Of a stretch of DNA of 64,000 nucleotides, positions 11,161 through 22,099 are shown in pieces. The first letter of the stretch is position 1; the number at the start of each line of letters is the position of its first letter. The notes under the pieces are model-generated. The model saw only the letters and a list, made by a program, of their open reading frames with translations. It had not been told where the DNA came from and did not search any database. The stretch covers positions 27,893 to 91,892 of the forward strand of contig JBAMJV010010159.1 in the NCBI GenBank assembly GCA_037951105.1, in the 5' to 3' direction. The position numbers and the translations under genes are program-made. The DNA is from Echinarachnius parma. Lineage: Eukaryota > Echinodermata > Echinoidea > Clypeasteroida > Echinarachniidae.

Positions 11161-12960
11161 TAACCCTTTTTTTGGTCTCTCCTCTCTGTATTCCATCCAA
11201 AGATTCTTTGCATTTTGAACATTTATTACACCAAAATAGAAGGAAAGTATGATACAAATTGTTAATACTAAAACTGCTAGAGTCTAGACCCACACAGTTA
11301 TATCATGTGCATGCTTTTTTTTTTTTAGTGCAGATGGTTCATGATACCCAACAAATTTGTTGTAATTACTAGGGGAAAAAAGTACAGTAGTCGTCATTTA
11401 TCTCTGCCTATAGACGAAGGAACTGCCAGATTCAAAAGCTCGCGACTACATTGACTTACATTTTATTACATTTGCCTTTATAGCGGATTTATAAGCAGTT
11501 TTCAGCAGTTTTTTACATTTATTTACTAGAAAAAAATTGCATTGTCAGTACTAGAGCAAGACTAACTTTAACCCTGGAGTTTTTCTTTACCAAATGATGT
11601 AACAATCACTCAACACTACACAACTAAAGGTGAGGTGGGAAGGAAGGGAGGAAGTTCCCTAAATATTTTCAGTCTTTTCAGTTTGTTTTATTTTTTTATC
11701 TAAATTGACATCATCACACCAGGGGGGAGTTCAAGCTCAAAGAGATTTGTTCTGGCCTAAATAACCATGACCTCTTGACCCCAATTGACCTACATTGGAC
11801 CAAGGGGGACACAAGGTCAAGTGATGGGTAGTCTAAAAATAACCAGACCTTGTACAAAATAAGATTTTAAGAATGAATTTATCATTTATGTTGTCGTGTG
11901 ATATCACTGAGCAACTTTGTTACATAATGATTTCAAGACATAACATGCCAATTAGCTTGCATGTTAATTGAGGCGGGCTTGCTGTTCAAATGATGATTAT
12001 AATTTACAAATATTATAAAAATATAAAAATAATAATGTGTCATGCTTTGTGTATGGTAACCTAATTATGCAGTACTAGTGTATGTACACACTACAATGTG
12101 GGAACCACAATACAGGTAATTCAGTAAATCATCATTTTTCAGTACTTCATAATTCTTCAAACATATGAATTCACTTGATCAAAGTATAATAAATTATTAT
12201 AAATAAATTGTTAACATACTGTATGCATTCACTGGATATAACTGTCAGTGCCACCCAGATGGGATAATTATGTCAATATACTTTATGTAAAAATTTGCCA
12301 ATATACATGTACTTAATTTAGATATGGTTCAATCCTCTCTGGTTCAATAAATGTAGTTCAACTAAATGTAATCATGCATGTCAATTATGAGCTTTCCTTT
12401 CCGCTCTTCATTTCAATTTGAATAATAAACCGAAGAATATCATATTTATTTGTAAAGAACATCAAAATGGAGAAATAATGTCTTGTGCTTCCAGCTCTTT
12501 CTTTCAATTTGAATATTACAACAAAGATTATTCTTAACCCTCTGAAATCACGTTCGACTCCAAGACAACTGACATTGCAGAATGCAACATGCACAGCAGT
12601 CGCCTCAGAATGCATGGTGCATTATCAGGAAATAAACAAAATGCAAGTTATTTCTAGCCATAATAATAAAACACAAGACAAGAGTCTACAACTAGAAAAA
12701 CAATAATATACATCAATATTGATGCAAACATCATAAAAAACACACATCCTTGGCAGAGTCAGAGAGAGAGAGAAACAGCACACAGCATCATCACGATAAT
12801 ATAAAATCAAATTATCAGAAAGTCTCATGCATGCCACTATGTATTTGAGGGGCAGAGACAGACAGTAGTAAGACAAGGGGGTAATTTTCGCTAATTAGTT
12901 TGTAGTTTCCTGGCCACAAAAAAATAAAGTATAACAAATCATAACAATCAAGCCATCATT
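11161..12960. other. Gene-free stretch
   Basis: No gene is supported. 12160-12350 and 12480-12700 are AT-rich unique-looking sequence. A short GA run lies at 12760-12776. Open frames here are under 85 codons and overlap on both strands. Confidence 0.4.
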
Positions 12961-12964
12961 TTAT

Positions 12965-13050
12965 AATTATGGCTTGCCTACAGGAACCTGGTGGGCCCCG
13001 TTTTAACTCTATAGGGAATAGGGATTGCAGGGAATCTTGTAAGAACAGGT
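12965..13050 (+). repeat. AACCCATTGCC family, degenerate copy
   Basis: GGCTTGCCTACAGGAACC followed by TGGTGGGCC and TTTAACTCTATAGGG matches the 40.2-kb units. Confidence 0.55.
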
Positions 13051-13398
13051 GAACACCTGAAATCCTACTGTTCCTATATGGATTTTCAGATATAATATTT
13101 ACTGGTGCTCTATTTTGTGATTTTCCATGTCATCCCCATCTTCTTTCAGTGATTTGAGTTATATTTTTAAAAATTTTCTATTGAAGATTTACACATTTGA
13201 AAAGAGCCATTCAAAACATTATACCAATATGACAAACATTTGACAGGATTTAGGGAATAAAAAAAGAGGAAGAGAGGGAGGCAGATATATATCAACAAAG
13301 AGAGAGTTACAACGACCAAATGATATGAATATAGATAAATATGGATATTAGAGAAAAGGTAATTGGGAGGAGTCAGCCCCTTGCTGCAAAGGGGGATA

Positions 13399-13417
13399 AC
13401 CCCCCCCCCCCCCCCTT
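13399..13417. repeat. Poly-C tract
   Basis: About 18 C in a row, following a GGGGG run. Confidence 0.85.
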
Positions 13418-13559
13418 TCATCAGCCCAATAAAAGACAAAGAGAAAAGACAAACGATAAATTCAGCTCCCTCATTTTAGCCTCTACTGCCCCGTTTAAGA
13501 AATCAATTATTTGCATTTTCTCTCGGCTCCTGAAATAATCAAAGTCGTGACGTTCAGCG

Positions 13560-14180
13560 CTAGGTTCCCATTTCCCCCATTAGCGCTCAAATTCATTTTG
13601 CAAGCGCAGAGAGAGGGTGTACTAAAGTAGGCCCTTTTCACACTGAGGAATTAAATCTGGACCGTATCAATGAAAAGTGTGCTGTAAGTCATTCCTTTCA
13701 CATTTAAGTTAATGCTCCATCTGCATTAGCATTTCCCCATTAGCGCTCTCCATAACAGCATTCAAATTAATTTTGAAAAGAGCATAGAGAGAGGATGTGC
13801 TTAACAGAGCCCATTTCACATCGAGAAATTAAATCTAGACCATACTAAGAAAAGTGTTGTGTATTAAGTTAATCCTTTCACACTTAATGCCTCATCTGCA
13901 TAATTAGCATTTCCCCATGAGCGCTCCCCATGAAATTATGTAAGCGCAGCGACAGGGTGCACTAAAATTAGGACAATTTCGCATCTAGAAATTAATATGA
14001 ATGATGCTGGATCGGCATTATCAGTTCCCTTTTCCACATTAGCACTTAAATTCATTTTGAATGCACAGAGAGAGGGTGTAATTAAGAGAGCATATTTCAC
14101 GTCATAGTTTAAAATCTAGACCATAAAATTAAAAAAATAAGACCTTTCAAATTGCCCAATCTGCATTATCATTCCTGTTG
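13560..14180. repeat. Diverged tandem repeat, four units
   Basis: Units start near 13566, 13730, 13908 and 14029 with CATTTCCCCATTAGCGCTC or a variant. Each continues through an AGAGAGAGGGTGTAC segment and a TTTCACA/TTAAATCTAGACC segment. Spacings are about 165, 178 and 121 bp, so the third unit is deleted. Strong divergence marks it as old. Confidence 0.7.
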
Positions 14181-14417
14181 TAAGATTCAGAACAGTCTAA
14201 CATTTATATCTGTTACATATTAAATCCTGCAAGATCGTTTCAGAGACCGTTGCTTTCTTCAAATCAATGTGAACTGGACATATTAAAGAGTGATGCTGAT
14301 TTGGAAGGGGGGGAAGAGAAATAAAATAAAATCTGATATGAAAAATTGGACCAGCCTGGAGCCTTTGCAAAAAATTATCTCATGCTTGCTGAATTTTTCC
14401 TTTCTTTTTCCTTTTTT

Positions 14418-14500
14418 AACCCATTGTCTGTGACAAATCTGATATCTCCATAGACATATAAATGTGTGACAGACTAGGTTCCTGTAGGTAATGGGTTAAC
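14418..14500 (-). repeat. AACCCATTGCC family, reverse copy with inverted ends
   Basis: It begins TAACCCATTGTCTG and ends in GGTAATGGGTTAA, so both ends carry the ACCCATT word facing each other. This shows that the unit has inverted termini. Confidence 0.6.
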
Positions 14501-14769
14501 ACATCGAGTCAACCCACTGTTTTCTGTCAGGGGCACACCAAAACTCATCAACATACCAAACAGAATTAGGTAATAGTCGCTGGAAGGGGGAAATTCTACC
14601 GGGCACTGCTGGCAAAATATACAGACCGGCCAGGGCCAGTGGAGTAGACAGTATTGACCAATATGGGGTGGGGGGGGGGCGGGAGGGGAGAGGAAACCCC
14701 TCAGGAAGGGAACTTTAATGATGACATAGGATATTAACAATGCTACAGCGCTTAGAAATGTAATAAATA

Positions 14770-14800
14770 TTATCATCATCATCATCATCATCACCATCAT
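14770..14800. repeat. (ATC)n microsatellite
   Basis: About nine ATC units with one interruption. Confidence 0.85.
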
Positions 14801-16007
14801 AAGTATTTCCATTGAAGATGATCTGATGAGTAATATGCCTTCTCCATAATTCTCAGTATTTGGGGGAACATTTGCTTGACTATTAAAATGGCTAACAGGT
14901 AGGGGTGGGGCAGTGAAAGGGGAGGACAACATTTCTTCCACAAGGGAGGGGGGTTCAATTATTCCCCTTAGCTCCCCCCTCCCCCGCTATGCAACTGCCC
15001 GTGGCTCGTATGTACATGGGAGACACAGAGGGCAGACTGGACAAAAGGGGCCCACGAGTAAGCCGAGATGATTCGGAAGGAAGAGGGGACAAATTGGATA
15101 CGACCACCCAAAATCGAAGATGAATTTTATATCAAAGATGAGGTGTAGTGGCACACGTGCTATTCTATGCTCGCCATAAAAGAATGTGTACTTGCATGTG
15201 TTGGCATTGTGATGTCACATTGCGATTCACTGTCATGGGTAATGGTTCTAAACAATGTCAGGCAAGCCAAATATTTGTGACCTGGCGGTTGCCAAGAAAG
15301 CAATTGGCCAACTGCAACCAACTTTGATCTATCTGAAACTAAAAACAAAAGTATACTAATTTCTTTTGAGCTTTTGAATATTGGTCTTGGACAATCAGCA
15401 GTAGATAGACTTGTATTTTTTTGTTTCTTTTTTTTAGTTTTTTGGGGGTGGGGGGCAGTGATGGGGGAGGTGGAGAAAATATGGCACCTTAAAATATATT
15501 GTGTACATATAAACATATTCTCTTCTATGTTCATGCTCATTTATATAAGGATGGTAAATTAATTAACATCCAAATTTTGAAAATAGTTGCGACTCATACT
15601 TGGAAAAAGTCAGGGCAGGCATGTGTGCAGAGCTCTCATAAGCAAATCAGTACAAACATGATATATTATGTACATTTCTGAAACCAAGTGGAATTCTTGA
15701 CTTTTCCCTGATAGTAAAATGGTTATTTTAGACTTGATTAGAAATGCAGGTACTACAACAGCAAAAATGGTCAGTTGACCAATCAAACTAAAAGGGCGCT
15801 ACATACTGTACACTCTTACCCAGTAACCCAGTTGACAACCTTTTTACAAATTTGTCAGAGAACAATTTTTAATCAAAATGATTCATTATTCATAGTGGAC
15901 AAGGATACTGTTATGGCGGATTGTAATTCAGTTGGAAGTGAACTCAATCGCTATATTCAATAGGAAAGTCAGCAGAGTATTATATGCATGCAGCGGTGTA
16001 GTTATAT
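14801..16007. other. Gene-free stretch
   Basis: No supported gene. G-rich patches lie near 14665-14690 and 15440-15475. The open frame at 14474-14941 on the minus strand only reads repeat and microsatellite sequence. Confidence 0.4.
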
Positions 16008-16038
<31 letters not shown>

Positions 16039-16142
16039 GGTTCCCTGCCCCCAATAATTTGATAAAAACAATAAAACAAAAACATAAGGGTATCATTCAT
16101 AAAGCGTGCCCCCTGCCCCCCCCCCCCCCCCCCCCCCCCCCC
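16008..16142. repeat. Paired homopolymers: 27 G then 27 C
   Basis: A G run fills 16008-16034 and a C run fills 16116-16142, with 81 bp between. CCCTGCCCCC occurs after the G run and again within the C run, so the two sides share local sequence. An (AAT)n run follows at 16155-16175. The two runs could pair as a hairpin stem. Confidence 0.85.
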
Positions 16143-16554
16143 AATAAAAAAATTAAAATAATAATAATAATAATAAATAAATACAAAATAACACATTATT
16201 TATGATTTTCACAGATTATGTCCTTCTTACTTGAACAAAAAAATGTTTCTAATAAATTTCAAGCAGGTATCATTTCCTGTATTAGTGTATGGCTTAAATT
16301 ACACAATGCCTTTGAAATATGAACCCATTGAATACAATTTGATGTTTGTATTGCATGCATTCTCTATGGACCCCAGCCAGAGCATGTTCATGACCATTCC
16401 TGTATGAGTTAAGAATAATAATAATAATATTATTATTATTATATGCTTTGATGTATGCATAATAATCACCAGGACTCTCTAACAGAAAATTTACCTGCCC
16501 CTTCATACTTCTTGATGAGATTTCCGTGTAAGAAATTACATTTTTCTGTCACAG

Positions 16555-16671
16555 TTGACCAATTAGTAAGTTGCCCCAATGGACAACTAAACTAGACCAT
16601 TTTTGAATTTTTACTCTCCCCAACATCAATTTTGACTTGCCCAGGGCAACTGCTAGTGTCAAGCCCTGTTA
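16555..16671 (-). repeat. GGGCAAGT-family repeat (family G), partial reverse copy
   Basis: It carries GTTGCCCCAATGGACAAC and TTGACTTGCCCAGGGCAAC and ends in CTAGTGTCAAGCCCTG, the reverse of the family start seen at 2110. Confidence 0.65.
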
Positions 16672-17445
16672 TAGCAGCAGCAACAACAACAACACAATTG
16701 TAGCCTATAGTCAATACAAATCGAAAATGGAATTGCACTGAAACTGTCAACGAAATGTAGATTGACAGGCTTTTATTATCGATCTATATTTCTGACATTT
16801 ATTGTCCAAACAGGAATTTAAAAAAAGTGAGGGTTTGAAAAGTGATACTGCTTCTTTTTTTTTCTGTGCAAAAGGTCAAAGAAAAGGAAAAAAACAAACA
16901 AAACGGTTGATATTTTGTACACATTACAAACAGAGATCTCTCGTGGCCTTTCATGTCTTTTTCAATGGCAATGATGCTTCATGTGTGCTGGTATGATCAG
17001 ATGTCAGTGCGTGATATAATAAGACAAAATAGGAACCGGAAAAATACAACCAATTACTTTTGCAATGAAATAAGACCAAGGTGATTGGGTTTCCTAAAAG
17101 GAATCATTCATTCTGCTGTCAGGTAATAATGACGCATATATTCTCAGTTGTAAAGACAGGAAAAACATGAGCTTCTTTCGATAAAGGCACTTTGTAAAAT
17201 TAAATAGAGTGATTATTTAGTACATTTCACAACTACAAGAGATATGTATTACAATGTAATCAATATATTCAATTTTTTAATGCTTTGTGGTGAGTGCTAT
17301 AGCCGCTATTGTACTTTGCAAAATGAAATAGCATGTGACTTTTTATAATTTTCTTTTTTTTAGATTTAAAATGAACACAAGATAATCTTTTTTTTTTTTA
17401 AGTGCATTTTACTGTACAGTACTTTCAATAATTTTTCTTTATAGA
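16672..17445. other. Gene-free stretch
   Basis: A short CAA/CAG run lies at 16675-16695. The rest shows no gene or repeat I recognise. Confidence 0.4.
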
Positions 17446-17448
17446 TTT

Positions 17449-17760
17449 CTTATCAATTGAATCCATTTAATTCAATTTCAAAAGTGTTCTATCTTCCATA
17501 CAGGGTTATATTGTTACTGTGACGCCTTTTATTCATCTTATCTCGAAGCACAAGCAGGTAGAGTGCTCATTATGCCATACCCTATTACCTGAGCTGTACC
17601 ATACCTGCTCACTATATATAGTTACACACATGATATGAATGAAAGTTATTAATTTCTAATCAATTTAATCAAATTGATTCAATTTCATAATGTTCCTTCT
17701 TCCATACTGCATTACTGGTCTACAGTATACTGTGTTACAGTGACGTCTTCGATCAATCAA
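17449..17760. repeat. Tandem duplication, two diverged copies about 208 bp apart
   Basis: CTTATCAATTGAATCCATTT (17449) and CTAATCAATTTAATCAAATT (17655) begin matching segments. Each continues to a TTCAATTTCA word, then a CTTCCATAC word, and ends with TGTTAC-GTGACG-CTT-ATC. Confidence 0.6.
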
Positions 17761-17879
17761 TCTCACATGGTACACATGAAGGGAGGTTTATGTTAGTGTG
17801 GTTTACACCCATTTGGTCCACATCTCATTAGATCAACTAACATACTTGATGTGTGCAATTTCCTTTTTCCAAACTCTTA

Positions 17880-18000
17880 ACTTGACCACCTCCCCCAACA
17901 CTTTATAACCTAACCCTAATCCTATCACTAACCTGGATCCCAAACCCAAATCTTAATCTTAATCCATAACCTTAATCCTGAGGCTCTAAATTCTGATTCT
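17880..18000. repeat. Degenerate CCTAA-rich stretch
   Basis: Words such as AACCCTAATCC and CTTAATC recur irregularly over about 100 bp. It resembles a decayed interstitial telomere-like repeat but has no regular six-base phase. Confidence 0.35.
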
Positions 18001-18039
18001 GCACAGTATCATCTGTGAGCATGTTTCCCTATTGTTATA

Positions 18040-18230
18040 ACCCCAGTCATAGGATACAATACCGTCCCACACACATTGTGTGCAGCATCTCCACTCCCTG
18101 TGAAGCATTCCTTCCAAGCGGCTCATGGGCATTGAGAAGATCGTTTACATACAGGCTTTCAACTACTACCGTGTCCCCGTGTATGCACCTGGGTAGAGAG
18201 CAGCATGCAATAGCAGATTGTCTTGCTGAA
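18040..18230 (+). repeat. Dispersed repeat with CACCTGGGTAGAGAGCAGC, copy 1
   Basis: This runs from CCCCAGTCATAGGATACAAT through ACACATTGTGTGCA, CATTCCTTCCAAGCGGC and CATGGGCATTGAGAAGATC to CACCTGGGTAGAGAGCAGC and TTGTCTTGCT. The copy at 18556-18755 lies about 520 bp downstream in the same orientation with roughly 85% match by eye. In copy 2 a TATAGCGC repeat lies directly upstream, so the two may form one longer family. Confidence 0.75.
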
Positions 18231-18471
18231 GGAAAAATGCAAATGGGTATAGACCAAGACTCAAGGGGCAAGTGTATATCGTTGGTTGAGAAAGAAAAGG
18301 ATATTAAGTCACTTTGTATACCTTGGAAATAATCATGTTTAATTTTTGGAGGCCATGTAGAAACCAGCTGTATATCTCTTTAATTTTTGAATGAATATTT
18401 CAAAAATTTAGACATGATTATTATGTGAATATTTTGCATCACATAGAGTGGGCAGGGCACCAACCTGCAAA

Positions 18472-18755
18472 GATAATAATAATAATATACTCGATTTATA
18501 TAGCGCCTAATATTGATTGATAATCATCTTTAAGCGCTGTACAATGATAATATTACCCCCGGTCATAGGATACAATGCAAACCAGCACACATTGTGTGCA
18601 CCATCTCCAATCCCTGGGGAGCATTCCTTCCAAGCGGCACATGGGCATTGAGAAGATCCTTCACATATAGGCTTTCACCTCCTACCGGGTCCCCATTTAT
18701 ACACCTGGGTAGAGAGCAGCAATTGTGGATAAATTGTCTTGCTCAATTTCGCAAA
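18472..18755 (+). repeat. TATAGCGC repeat joined to CACCTGGGTAGAGAGCAGC repeat, copy 2
   Basis: The AAT run and TATAGCGCCTAATAT part occupy 18472-18560 and end at AGCGCTGTACAATG. CCCGGTCATAGGATACAATG and the remaining parts follow to 18755. The ACACATTGTGTG word near 18585 is palindromic. No coding capacity. Confidence 0.75.
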
Positions 18756-18999
18756 AAATGGACCTTACACCTTTACCTTTCTCATTCTCACCCGACAATA
18801 TGGAGTGAACCCTATCAGTATCACCTGAACTGCACGATACCTGCCAACTATATAAAACACTTCACACCCCCTGATAATTGGGTTAATAATTAATTAGAGG
18901 GAAAGTGTGAAACTCTGCACTCTGCAACCCCCATCTACGCAGCTATACATGCGCTCGTGACCTCACACAGTGAATTTTCCTTTGCAAGTAATACAGTGC

Positions 19000-19115
19000 T
19001 CAAAATCAGCACAGGCCCGCTGCTTCAGGGCCACCAAAAATTAGCTTGAGGCTACCCAAATTCATTGTTGTTAAATTCCACTAGCCTGAATGGGCAACCA
19101 GGTTTAACAGAATTT
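19000..19115. repeat. Fragment of a GGCCC/GGCCACC dispersed repeat
   Basis: CAGTGCTCAAAATCAGCAC, GGCCCGCTG and GGGCCACCAAAAATTAGC also occur in inverse form near 39685-39740 (CTAATTTTTAGTGGCCCCGG and GAGCACTGCC). Confidence 0.5.
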
Positions 19116-19282
19116 TAGTTTTTCTTTGTTTTGCCAATAGAATATAACTGGCGCCGGACCATTGCTAGTATCAACTGTCGTGTAGTGCTTAGGTGTAATA
19201 TGTTGGACATGAGGACACACCCCATAAATTTTTTTCATTTCATAATTATTGTTCATCATTAGAGATGGGAACGAAGGGAAAA

Positions 19283-19357
19283 TACATTGAAATTCGCCAA
19301 TCACTTTCCTTAGATACCTTTAAAGCTTTGTTGAAAACCTATTTATTTGAACAGTAG
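19283..19357 (+). pseudogene. 3' stub of a CR1/L2-like LINE reverse-transcriptase ORF
   Basis: Reading from 19289 gives EIRQSLSLDTFKALLKTYLF followed by EQ and a stop at 19355-19357. This is the usual tail of the second ORF in CR1/L2-type non-LTR retrotransposons, where a SLSTFK-like word precedes a K-THLF-like end. Upstream sequence does not keep the frame, so it is a 5'-truncated dead copy. An A/T-rich 3' stretch ending in AATAATAAATAATAAATG (19426-19443) fits a LINE 3' tail. Assignment rests on pattern memory. Confidence 0.6.
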
Positions 19358-20030
19358 GTGTACTCTAATTTGTTTTTGTATGTCTGTCTGTTTTTTTATT
19401 TTATTTGTTTTCTTTTTTTCCCCCAAATAATAAATAATAAATGAACCTAATGGATGTCCAGTGGACATGTTCTAACACGTTCTGACTGACATACAAATAC
19501 ATATTTCACCTCTAAAGGGTTGACGCCTACATGCATTGCTGGGTCCTAAGACCTTCCCCACCCTGCATGTGTGGCTGACCCCAGCAAACTGCCATCCACA
19601 TCATCCACTTGCGCCCCATGGCCCCCATCCCTCGCCCACCGAGTATTAAACCCAAACCCAAAACATAAACAAACTGGACCGTGACATAATTCGTTGGTGG
19701 CAACATTTACTTGAAGTTGTAGTATACCCAAGAAGAAGACCAAGGGTCTGCAGTGCAAAGACTACAAGTCATGTCCAATACTAAGCGTGAAACATCAATA
19801 TCAAGCTAAATCCTAGCTATAGTGCTTCCATAGTTGCATTTTCACCCAGGGGTATGGATTCCTCTGTATGATTGATGAAGGCCTTTCATGGGAGATGAGC
19901 CAAGGCCCAGCCTTGTTTCAAGTATCTTCCACTTTCATTCTACAAATTTAGTATAAATCTATGTACAACATGTGTGTTAAAAAGTTAACATTATTTATGA
20001 TTATTACAAATTTATGTATCCTGAACACCA
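19358..20030. other. Gene-free stretch
   Basis: No supported gene; sequence looks unique after the LINE tail. Confidence 0.35.
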
Positions 20031-20323
20031 GGGGGGTGTTTCACAAAGATCCTAAGTTGATCTTAGCACTAAGATGGTCTTAAATATTATGGAAAGCCAT
20101 TAGTGTCTTGAAACATTTTTGTAAAAGTTATGTTGAAATGCATAAAATTTCATGAATTTTATGTTAAGATTATGAATCTCTTTGATAAATAGAAAATATA
20201 TATGATTTGAATCAACATTTTATGCATTTCAACATAACTGTTTCAAGACACAAATGGCTTTCCATAATATTTAAGACCATCTTAGTGCTAAGATCAACTT
20301 AGGATCTTTGTGAAACACCCCCC
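20031..20323. mobile_element. Long-arm foldback MITE, GGGGTGTTTCACAAAGATCC family, copy 1
   Basis: Arms of about 125 bp face each other: GGGGTGTTTCACAAAGATCC at left and its complement at right, continuing through the paired words TAAGTTGATCTTAGC, TTAAATATTATGGAAAGCCA and TATGTTGAAATGCAT. AG directly follows the right end and precedes the left, a possible 2-bp target duplication. A second copy lies at 35210-35454. Confidence 0.85.
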
Positions 20324-20480
20324 AGAAGATCTGACCACCTGTCATATAGCCATATTCAGCAAATCATAAAAAGATTATTATTTTGTGTAATGTCCTTGTA
20401 CTCTAAATAAAAGACTATACAATGAGTATGCAGTAAGCACAAAATTGGGTCTGGAACATAGACTAAGATGTGTAAGCAGC

Positions 20481-20735
20481 CACTAAGCCCTGTTTACATC
20501 AGCAATCTGTCCATACCATGTGTCATGTTCATGCTCTCCTTCTACCATGTATGAAGGGCCATTCATGTCACAATTGGCATAAACACAAAGAGTATGAAAT
20601 TGACCACGCACTAAGCCCTATTTTCATCAACAATCTATCCATACCATGCGTCACATTCATTCTCTCCTGCAATCATGTATGAAGAGCCATTCATGTCAAA
20701 ATTGACAATGACTTTAAAAGTATGCAATTAATCAG
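20481..20735. repeat. Tandem duplication, 128-bp period, two copies
   Basis: CACTAAGCCCTGTTTACATC (20481) and CACTAAGCCCTATTTTCATC (about 20609) open matching units. Both run through CCATACCATG, CTCTCC and CATGTATGAAG-GCCATTCATGTCA. Confidence 0.8.
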
Positions 20736-20984
20736 GCACTTGATAAAGGCAATTCATATTCTATGTGATAAATAATTAGTGAGCTTCATACAAATATGCC
20801 TTCTCATTTCTTGTGAATGATATTTTGAATTGCATCAGCATTTCAGCATCTATTTTGACACAAGCCACCTTCCATACCCATGCACACTATAACCTGAATT
20901 ATTGTGTTCTTGCCCGCTCATTAAAAGGCACTTGATATGAAAGCTATTGGCCTATCTAGCGCTGGAAGCTATTTCAATTGTTAT

Positions 20985-21115
20985 TCAAAAAGCAGTCAAA
21001 TGAAAAGAAAGAAATCAATAATCTCTTCATTTCACATTCAAGTTATTATTTAAAAAGATGTCCAAATTGAAAAGAAAAATCAATAATCTTCTCTTCATGT
21101 CACGAGTATTATTTT
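20985..21115. repeat. Short tandem duplication, about 70-bp period
   Basis: GTCAAATGAAAAGAAAGAAATC and GTCCAAATTGAAAAGAAAAATC each lead to AATAATCT-CTTCAT-TCAC and a TTATT end. Only two units are seen. Confidence 0.6.
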
Positions 21116-21576
21116 GCAGATTTGTTTCCTTTCCTTTCATGATTGATTTCCAATATTTACTGACAATAATATGACGGTACATCGATGTTACTGCAGAAAA
21201 CATTTCATATTTGTTCTCTCATTCAATTTATGAAATATTAAAAAACAAAGTGATCACATTTATTGCTACCTTGAATGTATCTGTGAGCCACCTGACTAAA
21301 ATACAAAATTCAATAAACTTTACATTTATTAAAATGCCAAGGGCGCAAGCCCACTCATACACGAGTATAACATTCTACAATGGTATGTAAAGCAATAAAT
21401 ATCAAACTGTTCAGGAATAGTCGGTCAAAACTTCGGGTTAGTGTATTCACAGTAATTTGACAGTTTAAAACAATACCGTAAGTCAGAAAATGTGCATGTT
21501 TCAACCAATCACAGTTGTGCATTTAGAGCACATGATCTGACTTACTCAATTGTATCTCTTTCTGCAATGGAGCCCA

Positions 21577-22090
21577 GGACCGACAACCAATATCTATCAA
21601 ATTTGATGCTAAACGCATAGATCTACATTTTTCTTTAATTTTGTGATAAGAAAGTAAACAAACCTACACCAAGCACTATAAAACAGACCATCAAAACAGT
21701 TCAAGATGAAACATTTGAACTTCGTGTAAAAGTAGGCCTTGGTTATAAGGACTAACAACCCAAATCTATCAAGTTCCATGCCATGCAAAAGGGATGGCAC
21801 ATATATATCAGGACTGACAACCAAAATCTATCAAACTGGATGCCACAAGCTTCTACATTTTTCTTTAATTTTGTGGTTAGAACTAACAAACCTACAAGCA
21901 CTATAAAACAGGCCACAAAAACAGTACAAAATGGAGAGAAAAAATTGAACTTTGTGTAAAGGGAGTCCTCCCGCATAATGCCTAACAACAAAAATCTATG
22001 AAGCTCCAAGCCACCACGCAAAAGGGATGGCACGTGATACGACTAACGACCAACATCTATCAAACTCCATGCTATATGTACACATCTACT
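21577..22090. repeat. Two-part higher-order tandem repeat (about 170 + 62 bp)
   Basis: The word GACNAACNACC-AATCTATCAA recurs at 21577, 21749, 21811, 21980 and 22041, so spacings alternate about 172, 62, 169 and 61 bp. The long part carries ACATTTTTCTTTAATTTTGTG and AGCACTATAAAACAG-CCA. The short part carries GCAAAAGGGATGGCAC. Two full 232-bp pairs are seen plus a start. Confidence 0.75.
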
Positions 22091-22099
22091 GCACTGCAG

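Noticed and set aside
14474..14941. Minus-strand frame of 155 codons
   Set aside because: It crosses an AACCCATT repeat, a G-rich tract and the ATC microsatellite (Met and Met/Ile runs). No domain is visible.
17880..18000. Interstitial telomere repeat
   Set aside because: CCTAA-like words are present but without a regular period, so only a weak degenerate repeat is listed.
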